DNA of 5,658 nucleotides from Methanolinea sp. UBA473 (GTDB lineage Archaea; Halobacteriota; Methanomicrobia; Methanomicrobiales; Methanospirillaceae). A model generated the notes under the pieces. That model did not search any database. It was given only the letters and a program-made list of their open reading frames with translations, and had not been told where the DNA came from. Of the stretch, positions 1-4,847 are shown one piece after another. The position numbers and the translations under genes are program-made. The DNA is taken from NCBI GenBank assembly GCA_002509495.1, contig DAEV01000009.1, positions 1 to 5,658 of the forward strand, in the 5' to 3' direction. Position 1 is the first letter of the stretch. Every line of letters begins with the position of its first letter.

Positions 1-76
1 TGTGCGTACCCGCAGTTCTTGCAATAATATATTTTACTAAATCATTGGAAAAAATCTGTTTTGAGGATTCTGTCAT
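1..76 (-). CDS. N-terminal end of an unidentified protein (partial, runs off left edge)
   Basis: On the minus strand an ATG at 76-74 opens a frame that stays open to the window edge for 25 codons. The protein starts MTESSKQIFSNDLVKYIIAR and continues TAGTH. Immediately upstream are TATA-like boxes at a distance that fits a very short leader (see the promoter entry), and the composition is AT-rich. A GTGGGA stretch 5 to 10 bases before the ATG is at best a weak Shine-Dalgarno site. I do not recognise the family from 25 residues. A second minus frame here spells YYCKNCGYA, which resembles a zinc ribbon, but it has no start codon and a stop just before it, so the ATG frame is preferred. Coding status is an inference from start, open frame and promoter position. 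Confidence 0.5.
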   Translation of the reverse strand, partial: MTESSKQIFSNDLVKYIIARTAGTH

Positions 77-99
77 AGATTCCCACTTAATTTGTTATT

Positions 100-121
100 A
101 TGAATTATACAAGATATAATT
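100..121 (-). promoter_or_regulatory. TATA-like promoter boxes for the left-edge gene
   Basis: Read on the minus strand, 120-113 is ATTATATC and 110-103 contains TATAATT. An archaeal TATA box centred near 117 would place transcription start near base 90, about 14 bases before the ATG at 76. The second box would give an almost leaderless transcript. Both fit archaeal promoter spacing. The choice between them is not decidable from sequence alone. Confidence 0.4.
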
Positions 122-659
122 TTTTAAGTAGTTTGCGAATTGTCGAAAATCTACCTTTGTCCGTTTTGTAATATTTTAATAATTCCATTCCCCCCTTCCT
201 TCAGCAAAGGCTAAGCCCCCATCTCTTAGAGAGGATATTCAGCCCAAGGATCCAGGGCTGGAATGAAGAATGGTAGATCTCGTTACAGAGTGCAAAAGTC
301 AAGAATGCAACCCGCACCCTTGCCTAACCCATTGTGGCCATTGCGACGTTCAACACGATTGCCCAGTTGGGAGAGATGACGCCGCCCCGATCACTCTCTA
401 TTTTGGTACTCTTGCCATTTCTAAGGCCCATTATGGAAACGGAAATTCTCGGGATAGTGCTTACCACCGTGCTTCCGCTCTATCCTATGTTGTTTGCCAA
501 AACAGTCAACAGATATAAAAAGAAAGATCCGGCCTTTTGCCCCCTTTCCTGTCCAAAACCCACGCTCTACCGGAACCGCGGGTATCTGGACGAGGGCTTC
601 CCGATCCCAAAAGCCACCCTTTTTTGCCTGGAGCCTCCAACGATCGGAACGATCCATCC
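122..659. other. Gene-poor stretch upstream of the M23-like lipoprotein gene
   Basis: No convincing gene lies here. The first 60 bases are AT-rich and the rest is mixed. A plus-strand frame from a GTG at 334, just after an in-frame TAA at 325-327, encodes a hydrophobic stretch to about base 525. It contains GEMTPPRSLSILVLLPFLRP and later LGIVLTTVLPLYPMLF, followed by a basic NRYKKK tail. This looks like the end of a polytopic membrane protein but has no Shine-Dalgarno site and no proper stop, so it may be a gene remnant or chance. A Cys-rich frame from 270 (CX4CX4CX3CX2CX5C) also lacks support. The final 120 bases are probably the untranslated leader of the gene at 660. Confidence 0.5.
513..520 (+). 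promoter_or_regulatory. Candidate TATA box for the M23-like lipoprotein gene
   Basis: The plus strand reads ATATAAAA, followed by AGAAAG, in a local AT-rich patch. Transcription would start near 540-545, leaving a leader of about 115 bases before the ATG at 660. It is the best TATA-like match upstream of that gene, but the long leader lowers certainty. Confidence 0.3.
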
Positions 660-1901
660 ATGCTGTCCATCCGTCCTCTACTAGTGATCGTCCTCCTCAT
701 CGGAGCGCTCCTGTGTGCCGGCTGCACGCAGCCAGCCACAGAGGGTTCCCCGACCGCAACGCCTGTTCCCGCGTCCTCCTGGGCGATGAGCATGCACGTC
801 CCGTTCGCCCCCATCCCGGTGACCAGCCAGGGGGGCGAGAATATTGCCTACGAGCTCGAGCTCTTCCCGGCCGGGAACGGGACTCTGGTGCCTGAGAGGG
901 TCGAAGTACTCGACCCGGCAACAGGAACAGTTCTCTATTCTGCCGAGGGTGCAGTCCTTGCCGCCCTCTACCATCCGGCCACGGTCCCGCCGCCCACGGC
1001 AGAAGAGCTCCGGAACGGAACCTCAAAACTCGCTCACCCGCGGATCTCCCTCTGGTTCACGGTGAACAGGGATGCCGTTCCGGACCGGCTCGTCCACCGT
1101 GTCACCCTGAGCCGGACGGAGAGCGGCCTTCCCCCCCTCACCGTGACCGGCGGCGAGGTCGCTGTCCGGAAGGACCAGGAACCGGTCGTGATCGGCCCGC
1201 CGTTCCATGGTCCAGGCTGGGTTGCCATGGAGACCACCTCGCCCTTCACCCACCACTTCAGCGCCCAGATCACGCTGGACGGTGTGACCCGCGTCCCCCA
1301 GAGGTACGCACAGGACTGGATCTACGTGGACCCCGGGACAGGGGATATGGTGTCGGGGAACGCGAGCCTCGCGAGGAACTACTTCGGGTTCGGGAAGGAG
1401 ATCTACGCGGTTGCCAATGGGACGGTCGCGGATGCCCTTGACGGTCTGCCGGATATCGAGACCATCTACTCTGCCCCGCCTGCCACGTTCGCGACCGCCG
1501 CAGGCAATTACGTGATCCTGGACATGGGAAACGGAAAGTACGCATGCTATGCCCGCATGGTCCAGGGCTCCGTCAGGGTGAAAAAGGGCGATTCCGTGAA
1601 GGAAGGCGATCTGCTCGGCCTGATGGGCAACAGCGGGAACTCCGATCTCCCGCACCTCCACTTCCAGGTCGTCGAAGGTACCCCGATGTTCCTCGGGGCC
1701 GAGGGATACCCGCACGAGTATCGTTCCTTTGAGGTGATGGGGGCCATCAACGAGACCTGTGCGATCGACGCGTCCCTGCGTCCGGGCGCCACTATGGCAG
1801 ACCTGTGGGGAGGGGCCCGCGAGTTCGCCACGTTCTTCGACGAGGCCACTCCACGGGGGAACAGTCTTCCCGAGAACTGGGACATCGTCCGGTTCGGGTG
1901 A
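660..1901 (+). CDS. Secreted lipoprotein with degenerate peptidase M23 (LytM-like) domain
   Basis: The protein has 413 residues. Residues 1-22 form a lipoprotein signal: a hydrophobic run (LLVIVLLIGALL) ending in the lipobox CAGC with Cys22 as the predicted lipidated residue, followed by a Thr/Pro/Ser-rich linker to about residue 40. This fixes the start at 660; the frame is open back to 537 but those codons would bury the signal. Residues 45-185 form an N-terminal beta-rich region. Residues about 212-340 resemble peptidase M23: QRYAQDW (214-220), GKEIYAVANGTV (245-256), GSVRVKKGDSVKEGDLLG (303-320), GNSGNS and PHLHF (331-335). His332 and His334 of HxH are present. The first-motif HxxxD reads RxxxD (Arg215, Asp219), and the usual YAHL reads YARM (Arg299), so zinc binding and hydrolysis are doubtful. 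Related M23 proteins with a QRFAIDW-type first motif exist (recalled, not searched). Methanomicrobiales lack peptidoglycan, so a binding or envelope role is as likely as proteolysis. No clear Shine-Dalgarno site precedes the ATG. Confidence 0.85.
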   Translation: MLSIRPLLVIVLLIGALLCAGCTQPATEGSPTATPVPASSWAMSMHVPFAPIPVTSQGGENIAYELELFPAGNGTLVPERVEVLDPATGTVLYSAEGAVLAALYHPATVPPPTAEELRNGTSKLAHPRISLWFTVNRDAVPDRLVHRVTLSRTESGLPPLTVTGGEVAVRKDQEPVVIGPPFHGPGWVAMETTSPFTHHFSAQITLDGVTRVPQRYAQDWIYVDPGTGDMVSGNASLARNYFGFGKEIYAVANGTVADALDGLPDIETIYSAPPATFATAAGNYVILDMGNGKYACYARMVQGSVRVKKGDSVKEGDLLGLMGNSGNSDLPHLHFQVVEGTPMFLGAEGYPHEYRSFEVMGAINETCAIDASLRPGATMADLWGGAREFATFFDEATPRGNSLPENWDIVRFG

Positions 1902-1913
1902 CTGGGTTGTGAG

Positions 1914-1920
1914 TTTTTTT
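1914..1920 (+). terminator. Oligo-T termination site after the M23-like gene
   Basis: Seven T residues follow the stop codon by 12 bases. Archaeal RNA polymerase can terminate at oligo-U stretches without a strong hairpin. No good stem precedes this run. Confidence 0.4.
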
Positions 1921-1951
1921 GGTCCTCTCCTGGGGAGTAGCTTGAGAAAAT

Positions 1952-1997
1952 GGGGGTGAAGAATTGGAGTTTTTCCCCCCCTTCCATCAGGTTTTTT
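1952..1997. terminator. Hairpin and T-run between convergent genes
   Basis: GGGGGTGAA at 1952-1960 can pair with TTTTTCCCCC at 1970-1979, allowing a GU pair and a mismatch, with a loop of about 9 bases. On the plus strand a T6 run follows at 1992-1997. On the minus strand the stem is followed by ATTTTC. The element sits between two converging genes and could stop transcription from both sides. Confidence 0.35.
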
Positions 1998-2013
1998 AAA
2001 ACTCGGTGTCAGT

Positions 2014-2349
2014 TCAGAATTCTTCCAGTATCCCGTACCCCCAGTTACGGAGGGTCATGTAGGCCCGGATGCCGGGTATGTCTGCGCATTCCAGTCCGCG
2101 TTCCCCGAGGAACCGTTCTGCCTGCCGTGTGGGGAGCAGGGTGATCGATTCCACTTCGTGGGGGTTGAGGGTCCATCTGTGGACATAGAAGTAACTGGTT
2201 CGGCCGTCGGGGCGGTGAAGATAGATATCTTTTCCCCTTCGGAACGCGGTGCTGTCCACATTGGTGTCCCTCGGCGCAGCGTAAAGGCAGTTGTCGAGGT
2301 CTGTGTTGAGGACGTGCTTCTTTCCATCTATCAGCAGAGCATGTTTCAT
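2014..2349 (-). CDS. Conserved-looking small protein of unknown function
   Basis: The product has 111 residues and no signal peptide or membrane segment. I do not recognise it. It begins MKHALLIDGKKHVLNT, is rich in charged and aromatic residues in the middle (KDIYLHRPDGRTSYFYVHRW, residues 40-59), and ends YMTLRNWGYGILEEF. The YFYVHRW stretch and the following short helix-forming segment (LLPTRQAERFLGERG, 71-85) suggest a compact soluble alpha/beta domain. The ATG at 2349 overlaps the stop of a possible upstream leader ORF in ATGA fashion, and AAGGA lies 8 bases before it as a ribosome site. The gene is separated from nikR by about 430 bases that include a terminator, so it is probably its own transcription unit, driven from the AT-rich zone near 2480. 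Codon use and length support a real gene; function is not inferable. Confidence 0.7.
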   Translation of the reverse strand: MKHALLIDGKKHVLNTDLDNCLYAAPRDTNVDSTAFRRGKDIYLHRPDGRTSYFYVHRWTLNPHEVESITLLPTRQAERFLGERGLECADIPGIRAYMTLRNWGYGILEEF

Positions 2350-2432
2350 ACGGTCATTCCTTCTCCTTGATGCTCTCCGGAGACTTTTTCCGGGACATGT
2401 TCAGTCGATTGTTGAGGCGATTCGTCGGGCAA
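2346..2432 (-). CDS. Candidate 28-codon leader ORF coupled to the downstream unknown gene
   Basis: On the minus strand a TTG at 2432-2430 lies 7 bases after a perfect AGGAGGT. The frame runs 28 codons (start residue, then PDESPQQSTEHVPEKVSGE, then HQGEGMTV) and stops at TGA 2348-2346, which overlaps the ATG of the next gene as ATGA. A TATA-like box at 2487-2479 would start the RNA near 2456, so this ORF would be the first one met by ribosomes. The peptide is hydrophilic, with no membrane segment and no recognisable domain. The start codon is uncommon (a GTG at 2441 is also in frame but lies within the Shine-Dalgarno site). It could be a translated leader that feeds ribosomes to the next gene, a small protein, or chance. 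Confidence 0.4.
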   Translation of the reverse strand: MPDESPQQSTEHVPEKVSGEHQGEGMTV

Positions 2433-2439
2433 CTCCCCC

Positions 2440-2446
2440 ACCTCCT
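2440..2446 (-). promoter_or_regulatory. Perfect Shine-Dalgarno site ahead of the leader ORF
   Basis: The minus strand reads AGGAGGT, full complementarity to the 3' end of 16S rRNA, with 7 bases to TTG at 2432. It lies about 91 bases upstream of the ATG at 2349, too far to serve that gene directly, which is why a leader ORF is considered. Confidence 0.5.
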
Positions 2447-2478
2447 GGAGGGGAGAATACCCTACAGATATGGAGTCT

Positions 2479-2487
2479 TTTTAAATT
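2479..2487 (-). promoter_or_regulatory. Candidate TATA box for the leader ORF and unknown gene
   Basis: The minus strand reads AATTTAAAAAG across this site, inside the most AT-rich block of the window. Transcription would start about 27 bases downstream, near 2456, just before the Shine-Dalgarno site at 2446-2440. Confidence 0.4.
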
Positions 2488-2535
2488 AATAAATATTTTT
2501 GTTTTTTATTACTTATTAATATTAAGTTTATTAAT
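2485..2535. repeat. Three copies of TTATTAAT octamer in AT-rich promoter zone
   Basis: TTATTAAT occurs at 2513-2520 and 2528-2535 as direct copies with starts 15 bases apart, and its reverse complement ATTAATAA occurs at 2485-2492. A palindrome TTAATATTAA lies at 2516-2525. The set overlaps and flanks the candidate TATA box for the minus-strand unit. It may be an operator for an AT-recognising regulator, or simply low-complexity sequence: the block is nearly all A and T, so chance repeats are expected. Confidence 0.3.
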
Positions 2536-2621
2536 CGTTGTACTCAGTGAAGGCCGCCGAAGTGTCCAAACTTCCTTCAAAGAAAAACCCAGAAAAACCG
2601 TCTAAATAGCCGTTCAAGCCA

Positions 2622-2657
2622 CCCCTCCCGATCTCACACCTTTTCCAAGGGAGGGGG
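2622..2657. repeat. GC-rich inverted repeat able to form a hairpin
   Basis: CCCCTCCC at 2622-2629 is exactly complementary to GGGAGGGG at 2649-2656, with a loop of 19 bases. No T-run follows on either strand, so a simple terminator is unlikely. Its role is unknown; it could be part of an untranslated RNA. Confidence 0.4.
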
Positions 2658-2707
2658 TCATTCTGCATTCTGGTCCTGACGAAATGCCCGGTGAGGTGAT
2701 TGGTTGA

Positions 2708-2860
2708 ATGAGGGAGAATCCCTTAAAAAAGGATAAAGGAATCCTTCATGCCCGCCGACAAGAGTTGCGGAGGAGGAGGCTAATCACTCAATGGTATGGT
2801 TGTCAGTTTGACGGATTCAACCCCTTTCTGGGACATCAGCCGTTCGGCCAGGCTTTTTAA
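2708..2860 (+). CDS. Candidate 50-codon ORF with perfect Shine-Dalgarno site, partly antisense to nikR
   Basis: GAGGTGAT at 2693-2700 is followed after 7 bases by ATG at 2708. The frame runs 50 codons to TAA at 2858-2860. The peptide is basic at its start (MRENPLKKDKGILHARRQEL, then RRRR), with no known domain. Its last 81 bases are antisense to the 3' end of nikR, where the sequence is constrained by the nikR frame, and its first part overlaps the nikR terminator. A chance start site is the simplest explanation; it is listed because the ribosome site is ideal. Confidence 0.15.
   Translation: MRENPLKKDKGILHARRQELRRRRLITQWYGCQFDGFNPFLGHQPFGQAF
2725..2746 (-). terminator. Intrinsic terminator of nikR
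   Basis: On the minus strand, 34 bases after the nikR stop, AAGGAT (2746-2741) pairs with ATCCTT (2734-2729) around a 6-base loop. The downstream arm merges into a T6 run (2730-2725). Position and form fit a hairpin plus oligo-U terminator. Confidence 0.55.
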
Positions 2861-3202
2861 TTGAGACCCGTCCCCGTGAACAAGAATGACCTCCAGGCAG
2901 CGGTTATGCGTTACGTGCGAATGGAGGGATGCCTGGATGATCCCCATGAACTCGTGCTGGATATCGGTAAGAGTCACGAGCAGTCCTCTCTGCTCATGAT
3001 CATAGATCATCGTGATCACACCCTGGCGATCCCCTTTTACATCGGACATCCATTTGTAGTAGGTGATGTAACTCCGAATCGCGTCCCTGATCCCTTCCGA
3101 CCGGGAAGAATAGCCCCGATAGTTGATAATTTCTTCAAATTTATCGAGCAGGTTCTTGGGGAGTGAGATTCCAATTCGAGATAGTTCGTTTTCCACGGTC
3201 AT
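2780..3202 (-). CDS. nikR: NikR, nickel-responsive transcriptional regulator
   Basis: NikR binds nickel and represses nickel-uptake genes; methanogens need nickel for methyl-coenzyme M reductase (F430), hydrogenases and CO dehydrogenase. The product has 140 residues, the usual family length. Residues 5-46 form the ribbon-helix-helix DNA-binding domain (RIGISLPKNLLDKFEEII, then YRGYSSRSEGIRDAIRSYI). The C-terminal ACT-like domain carries the nickel ligands: His83 (IQHEF), His94 and His96 (LHSHVTH) and Cys102 (NRCLE), matching E. coli NikR His76, His87, His89 and Cys95. The signature R-x-R-S-E in the first domain is replaced by SSRSEG, the standard form. The ATG at 3202 is chosen because GAGGGT lies 7 bases before it and the protein then starts just ahead of the DNA-binding strand; a GTG at 3223 in frame has no well-spaced site. 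It is apparently monocistronic, ends in a terminator, and no nickel transporter gene is in view. Confidence 0.95.
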   Translation of the reverse strand: MTVENELSRIGISLPKNLLDKFEEIINYRGYSSRSEGIRDAIRSYITYYKWMSDVKGDRQGVITMIYDHEQRGLLVTLTDIQHEFMGIIQASLHSHVTHNRCLEVILVHGDGSQLKSLAERLMSQKGVESVKLTTIPLSD

Positions 3203-3233
3203 TTGATACCCTCGATCTGCCACTCCGTTCTTA

Positions 3234-3252
3234 CCAGTGATCCGGAAACTGG
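3234..3252. repeat. Inverted repeat upstream of nikR, possible operator
   Basis: CCAGT (3234-3238) and ACTGG (3248-3252) are perfect inverted copies with 9 bases between. The element lies 32 to 50 bases upstream of the nikR ATG, between the candidate TATA box and the start. NikR proteins bind spaced dyads, and many autoregulate, but the half-site does not match the known GTATGA form, so an operator role is only a guess. Confidence 0.2.
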
Positions 3253-3298
3253 GGAATGGGCGGATTCATTTTTCTTCGCAGATGATCTCTCGTGTCAG

Positions 3299-3307
3299 GA
3301 AATAAAC
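3299..3307 (-). promoter_or_regulatory. Candidate TATA box for nikR
   Basis: The minus strand reads GTTTATTTC. Transcription would begin near 3276 and give a leader of about 74 bases before the ATG at 3202. It is the best TATA-like match in the stretch upstream of nikR. Confidence 0.35.
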
Positions 3308-3329
3308 ATTTGTAAGAGGAGGAGATTTA

Positions 3330-3374
3330 ATGGCAAATCGTAATCAATGGCAGGCAGGGATAAGGATTCAGTAA
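3330..3374 (+). CDS. Candidate 14-codon ORF with a perfect Shine-Dalgarno site
   Basis: AGGAGG at 3317-3322 stands 7 bases before ATG at 3330. The frame encodes MANRNQWQAGIRIQ and stops at TAA 3372-3374. A longer plus frame of 65 codons opens at ATG 3347 (polar, no domain) and overlaps it, but that start has no ribosome site. The ideal site in front of such a short frame could mark a leader peptide, the remains of a broken gene, or chance. It is divergent from nikR. Confidence 0.25.
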   Translation: MANRNQWQAGIRIQ

Positions 3375-3640
3375 GATCCCATTATGCTGCATCCGGACTG
3401 CCGGCCCCTCATCTTTCATTTCTGCAGTCACCCAAGGGCAAGAACGAATCGGTGAATGGATGGACCTCCAGACTGGGTTACACTGCAATGTCCTCCCGCG
3501 ATTCCCGGAACCAGGGCAAACCTGGGAAGAATGCCCATTCTTGAATAAGTTTGAACGCGAGACTGCCCGTGCAGGTGATCCCCGCATCCCTCCTCCCGGG
3601 ACCCGGTCGCTGGCTTCTTTGAAAATTGTAGGCATTCCAC
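3375..3640. other. Non-coding spacer upstream of the DUF47 gene
   Basis: Several open frames of 65 to 100 codons exist on both strands but none has a good start site, a recognisable domain or natural amino-acid patterns. A small hairpin CCAGG-GCAAA-CCTGG lies at 3511-3525, extendable by TTC (3502-3504) and GAA (3526-3528). I see no RNA gene that I can name. Confidence 0.5.
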
Positions 3641-3647
3641 CATCATT

Positions 3648-3656
3648 CTTTTATTC
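3648..3656 (+). promoter_or_regulatory. Candidate TATA box for the DUF47 gene
   Basis: CTTTTATTC is centred about 32 bases before the ATG at 3684, which would place the RNA start within a few bases of the start codon. This fits a nearly leaderless transcript and the absence of a clear Shine-Dalgarno site. Confidence 0.35.
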
Positions 3657-3683
3657 TGTCATGGCAATACACATGTGGTCTCT

Positions 3684-4319
3684 ATGAGCCTCAAGCACTT
3701 GATTATGCCTCCCGATCCGGTCTACTTCGACCTTCTCGAACGGCAGGCAGCGATCGCCACCGAGGCAGCCCACCAGCTCCTCGACCTGACCAAAAATTTC
3801 ACGAATATCAAGGATAAGCGTCAGGAGATCGAAGTACTTGAACAGAAGGGTGACCAGATCACTCACGAAATTCACGAACGGCTCAATAAGAAGTATCGAC
3901 CGCCCTTCGACACGGATGAGATCTCCAAACTGGCCTCGGCCCTCGACGAGGTGCTTGACTACATCGACGGAACGATCGAACGGATGCTGTACTACGGCAT
4001 CCAGTCTTCGGACATGCATATGATCGAACTTGCCAAGCTCATCCACCTGTCGACCGTTGAGATCGAGGCGGCCGTAAAATCCCTGCGATCCATGAAGGAT
4101 CCAAGGTTTATCGAGGAACGGTGCATCGAAGTGAACCGCCTGGAAAACCTTGCGGATGACGAGCTTTCAAAGGCGATGATCGAACTGTTCCAGACCGAAA
4201 ATACCATCACCATCATCAAATTAAAAGACGTCTACGATTATCTCGAAATGGCAACCGATTATTGCGAGGATGTTGCCGATGTCCTTTCCGACATCGCAAT
4301 CCGGCATTCGACCGGGTAA
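3684..4319 (+). CDS. DUF47 family PhoU-like protein
   Basis: The product has 211 residues, the usual length for the DUF47 (COG1392, PhoU-like) family, and is almost entirely helical with no membrane segment. Family-type features are visible: IEVLEQKGDQITHEI near 49-63, the central helix SKLASALDEVLDYIDGTIER (81-100), NRLENLADDELSKAM (151-165), and the C-terminal KDVYDYLEMATDYCEDVADVL (181-201) with acidic residues spaced E188/D192/D196 as in metal-cluster binding PhoU-like folds. Proteins of this class are often encoded next to Pit-type inorganic phosphate transporters and are thought to modulate them; that is family knowledge, and no pit gene is in this window. The ATG at 3684 is preferred to a GTG at 3675 because it fits the TATA spacing. 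It is transcribed alone and converges on the arsC-like, phoU and pstB genes, placing two PhoU-type proteins at one phosphate locus. Confidence 0.9.
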   Translation: MSLKHLIMPPDPVYFDLLERQAAIATEAAHQLLDLTKNFTNIKDKRQEIEVLEQKGDQITHEIHERLNKKYRPPFDTDEISKLASALDEVLDYIDGTIERMLYYGIQSSDMHMIELAKLIHLSTVEIEAAVKSLRSMKDPRFIEERCIEVNRLENLADDELSKAMIELFQTENTITIIKLKDVYDYLEMATDYCEDVADVLSDIAIRHSTG

Positions 4320-4347
4320 CAACAAATTCTCTTTTTCGTGAACGTTG

Positions 4348-4353
4348 TTTTTT
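4348..4353 (+). terminator. Oligo-T terminator after the DUF47 gene
   Basis: A T6 run preceded by a shorter T5 run at 4332-4336 lies in the 48-base gap between the stop of the DUF47 gene and the stop of the converging arsC-like gene. AACAA (4321-4325) and TTGTT (4346-4350) could form a weak stem. Confidence 0.4.
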
Positions 4354-4367
4354 GGTTTCGTCCCCTG

Positions 4368-4784
4368 TCAGATCCCAAATTCCCCCTCGATCCAGCGGGT
4401 GATCTCGTCCCTCACTCGGCGGAACTCGTCCCGCATCTCTTCCCCTGGACCATTCGCCCGGGTAGGATCGGGAAAACTCCTGTGGATTATGCGTTCTGCC
4501 CCGGGGAAAAACGGACAGGACCCTTTTTTTGAATCGCAAACGGTCACCACGGTATCAAACGGTTGTCCGGGGAACTCCTCGAGCGCCTTTGAACGCTGCC
4601 CCGATATGTCGATGCCTATCTCCGCCATCACCTCGATCGCCAGCGGGTGAACCCTCGTCGTTTCCGTCCCGGCGCTGAATGCTTCGAACCGATCCCCGAA
4701 GCGGGCGTTCATGTACCCTTCCGCCATCTGGGACCGGGCCGAATTATGCGTGCAGATAAAAAGGACCCGCTGCTTTGAATCCAT
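4368..4784 (-). CDS. arsC: Thioredoxin-coupled arsenate reductase / low-molecular-weight phosphatase family protein
   Basis: The 138-residue protein has the phosphatase P-loop CTHNSARS with Cys11 and Arg17 (C-X5-R) right after the first strand RVLFI. Cys83 and Cys90 (VCDSKKGSCP) have the seven-residue spacing of the resolving pair in Staphylococcus-type ArsC (Cys10, Cys82, Cys89), and Asp106-Pro107 (FPDPT) supplies the general acid loop. This full triad of cysteines favours arsenate reductase, which reduces arsenate to arsenite using thioredoxin, over a plain protein tyrosine phosphatase. GGGTGA lies 6 bases before the ATG. It sits 63 bases downstream of phoU on the same strand, so co-transcription with pstB-phoU is likely. 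Arsenate enters cells by phosphate transporters, which gives a rationale for this placement (inference). No arsenite efflux gene or ArsR regulator is visible here. Confidence 0.85.
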   Translation of the reverse strand: MDSKQRVLFICTHNSARSQMAEGYMNARFGDRFEAFSAGTETTRVHPLAIEVMAEIGIDISGQRSKALEEFPGQPFDTVVTVCDSKKGSCPFFPGAERIIHRSFPDPTRANGPGEEMRDEFRRVRDEITRWIEGEFGI

Positions 4785-4847
4785 CGTTTGTCACCCGTTT
4801 TTGATTTTCCGAGGTCCGAACGATCCGAAAAAGATTCGCCCGAACCC

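Larger units (their letters stand above)
2536..2779. other. Non-coding spacer between nikR and the AT-rich promoter zone
   Basis: No convincing gene is seen on either strand. The stretch holds the nikR terminator (2725-2746), a strong inverted repeat (2622-2657), and on the plus strand a good Shine-Dalgarno site (2693-2700) before a 50-codon ORF that runs into nikR antisense. Confidence 0.5.

Noticed and set aside
1..39. Minus-strand frame spelling YYCKNCGYA, like the start of a zinc-ribbon protein
   Set aside because: It has no start codon and an in-frame TGA a few codons upstream; the overlapping ATG frame from 76 is open and has promoter support.
270..518. Cys-rich 82-codon plus-strand frame
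   Set aside because: No Shine-Dalgarno site, no matching domain, and the second half has no natural protein pattern; it overlaps the equally uncertain hydrophobic frame.
1023..1715. Long minus-strand open frame of 230 codons inside the M23-like gene
   Set aside because: It is a mirror of GC-rich coding sequence; the plus strand has the signal peptide and clear M23 motifs.
2291..2605. Plus-strand 104-codon frame with a hydrophobic middle (FVFYYLLILSLLIVVLS)
   Set aside because: The hydrophobic run comes from translating the AT-rich promoter block, and the frame overlaps the start of the minus-strand unknown gene without a ribosome site.
3327..3646. Minus-strand frames of 72 and 102 codons upstream of the DUF47 gene
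   Set aside because: They overlap each other, have no recognisable domains and no ribosome sites.
4785..4847. TTCGGGCGAA followed by TCTTTTT (minus strand) as a terminator between phoU and the arsC-like gene
   Set aside because: The stem is only four pairs with a two-base loop; read-through co-transcription is more likely given the 63-base gap and same orientation.
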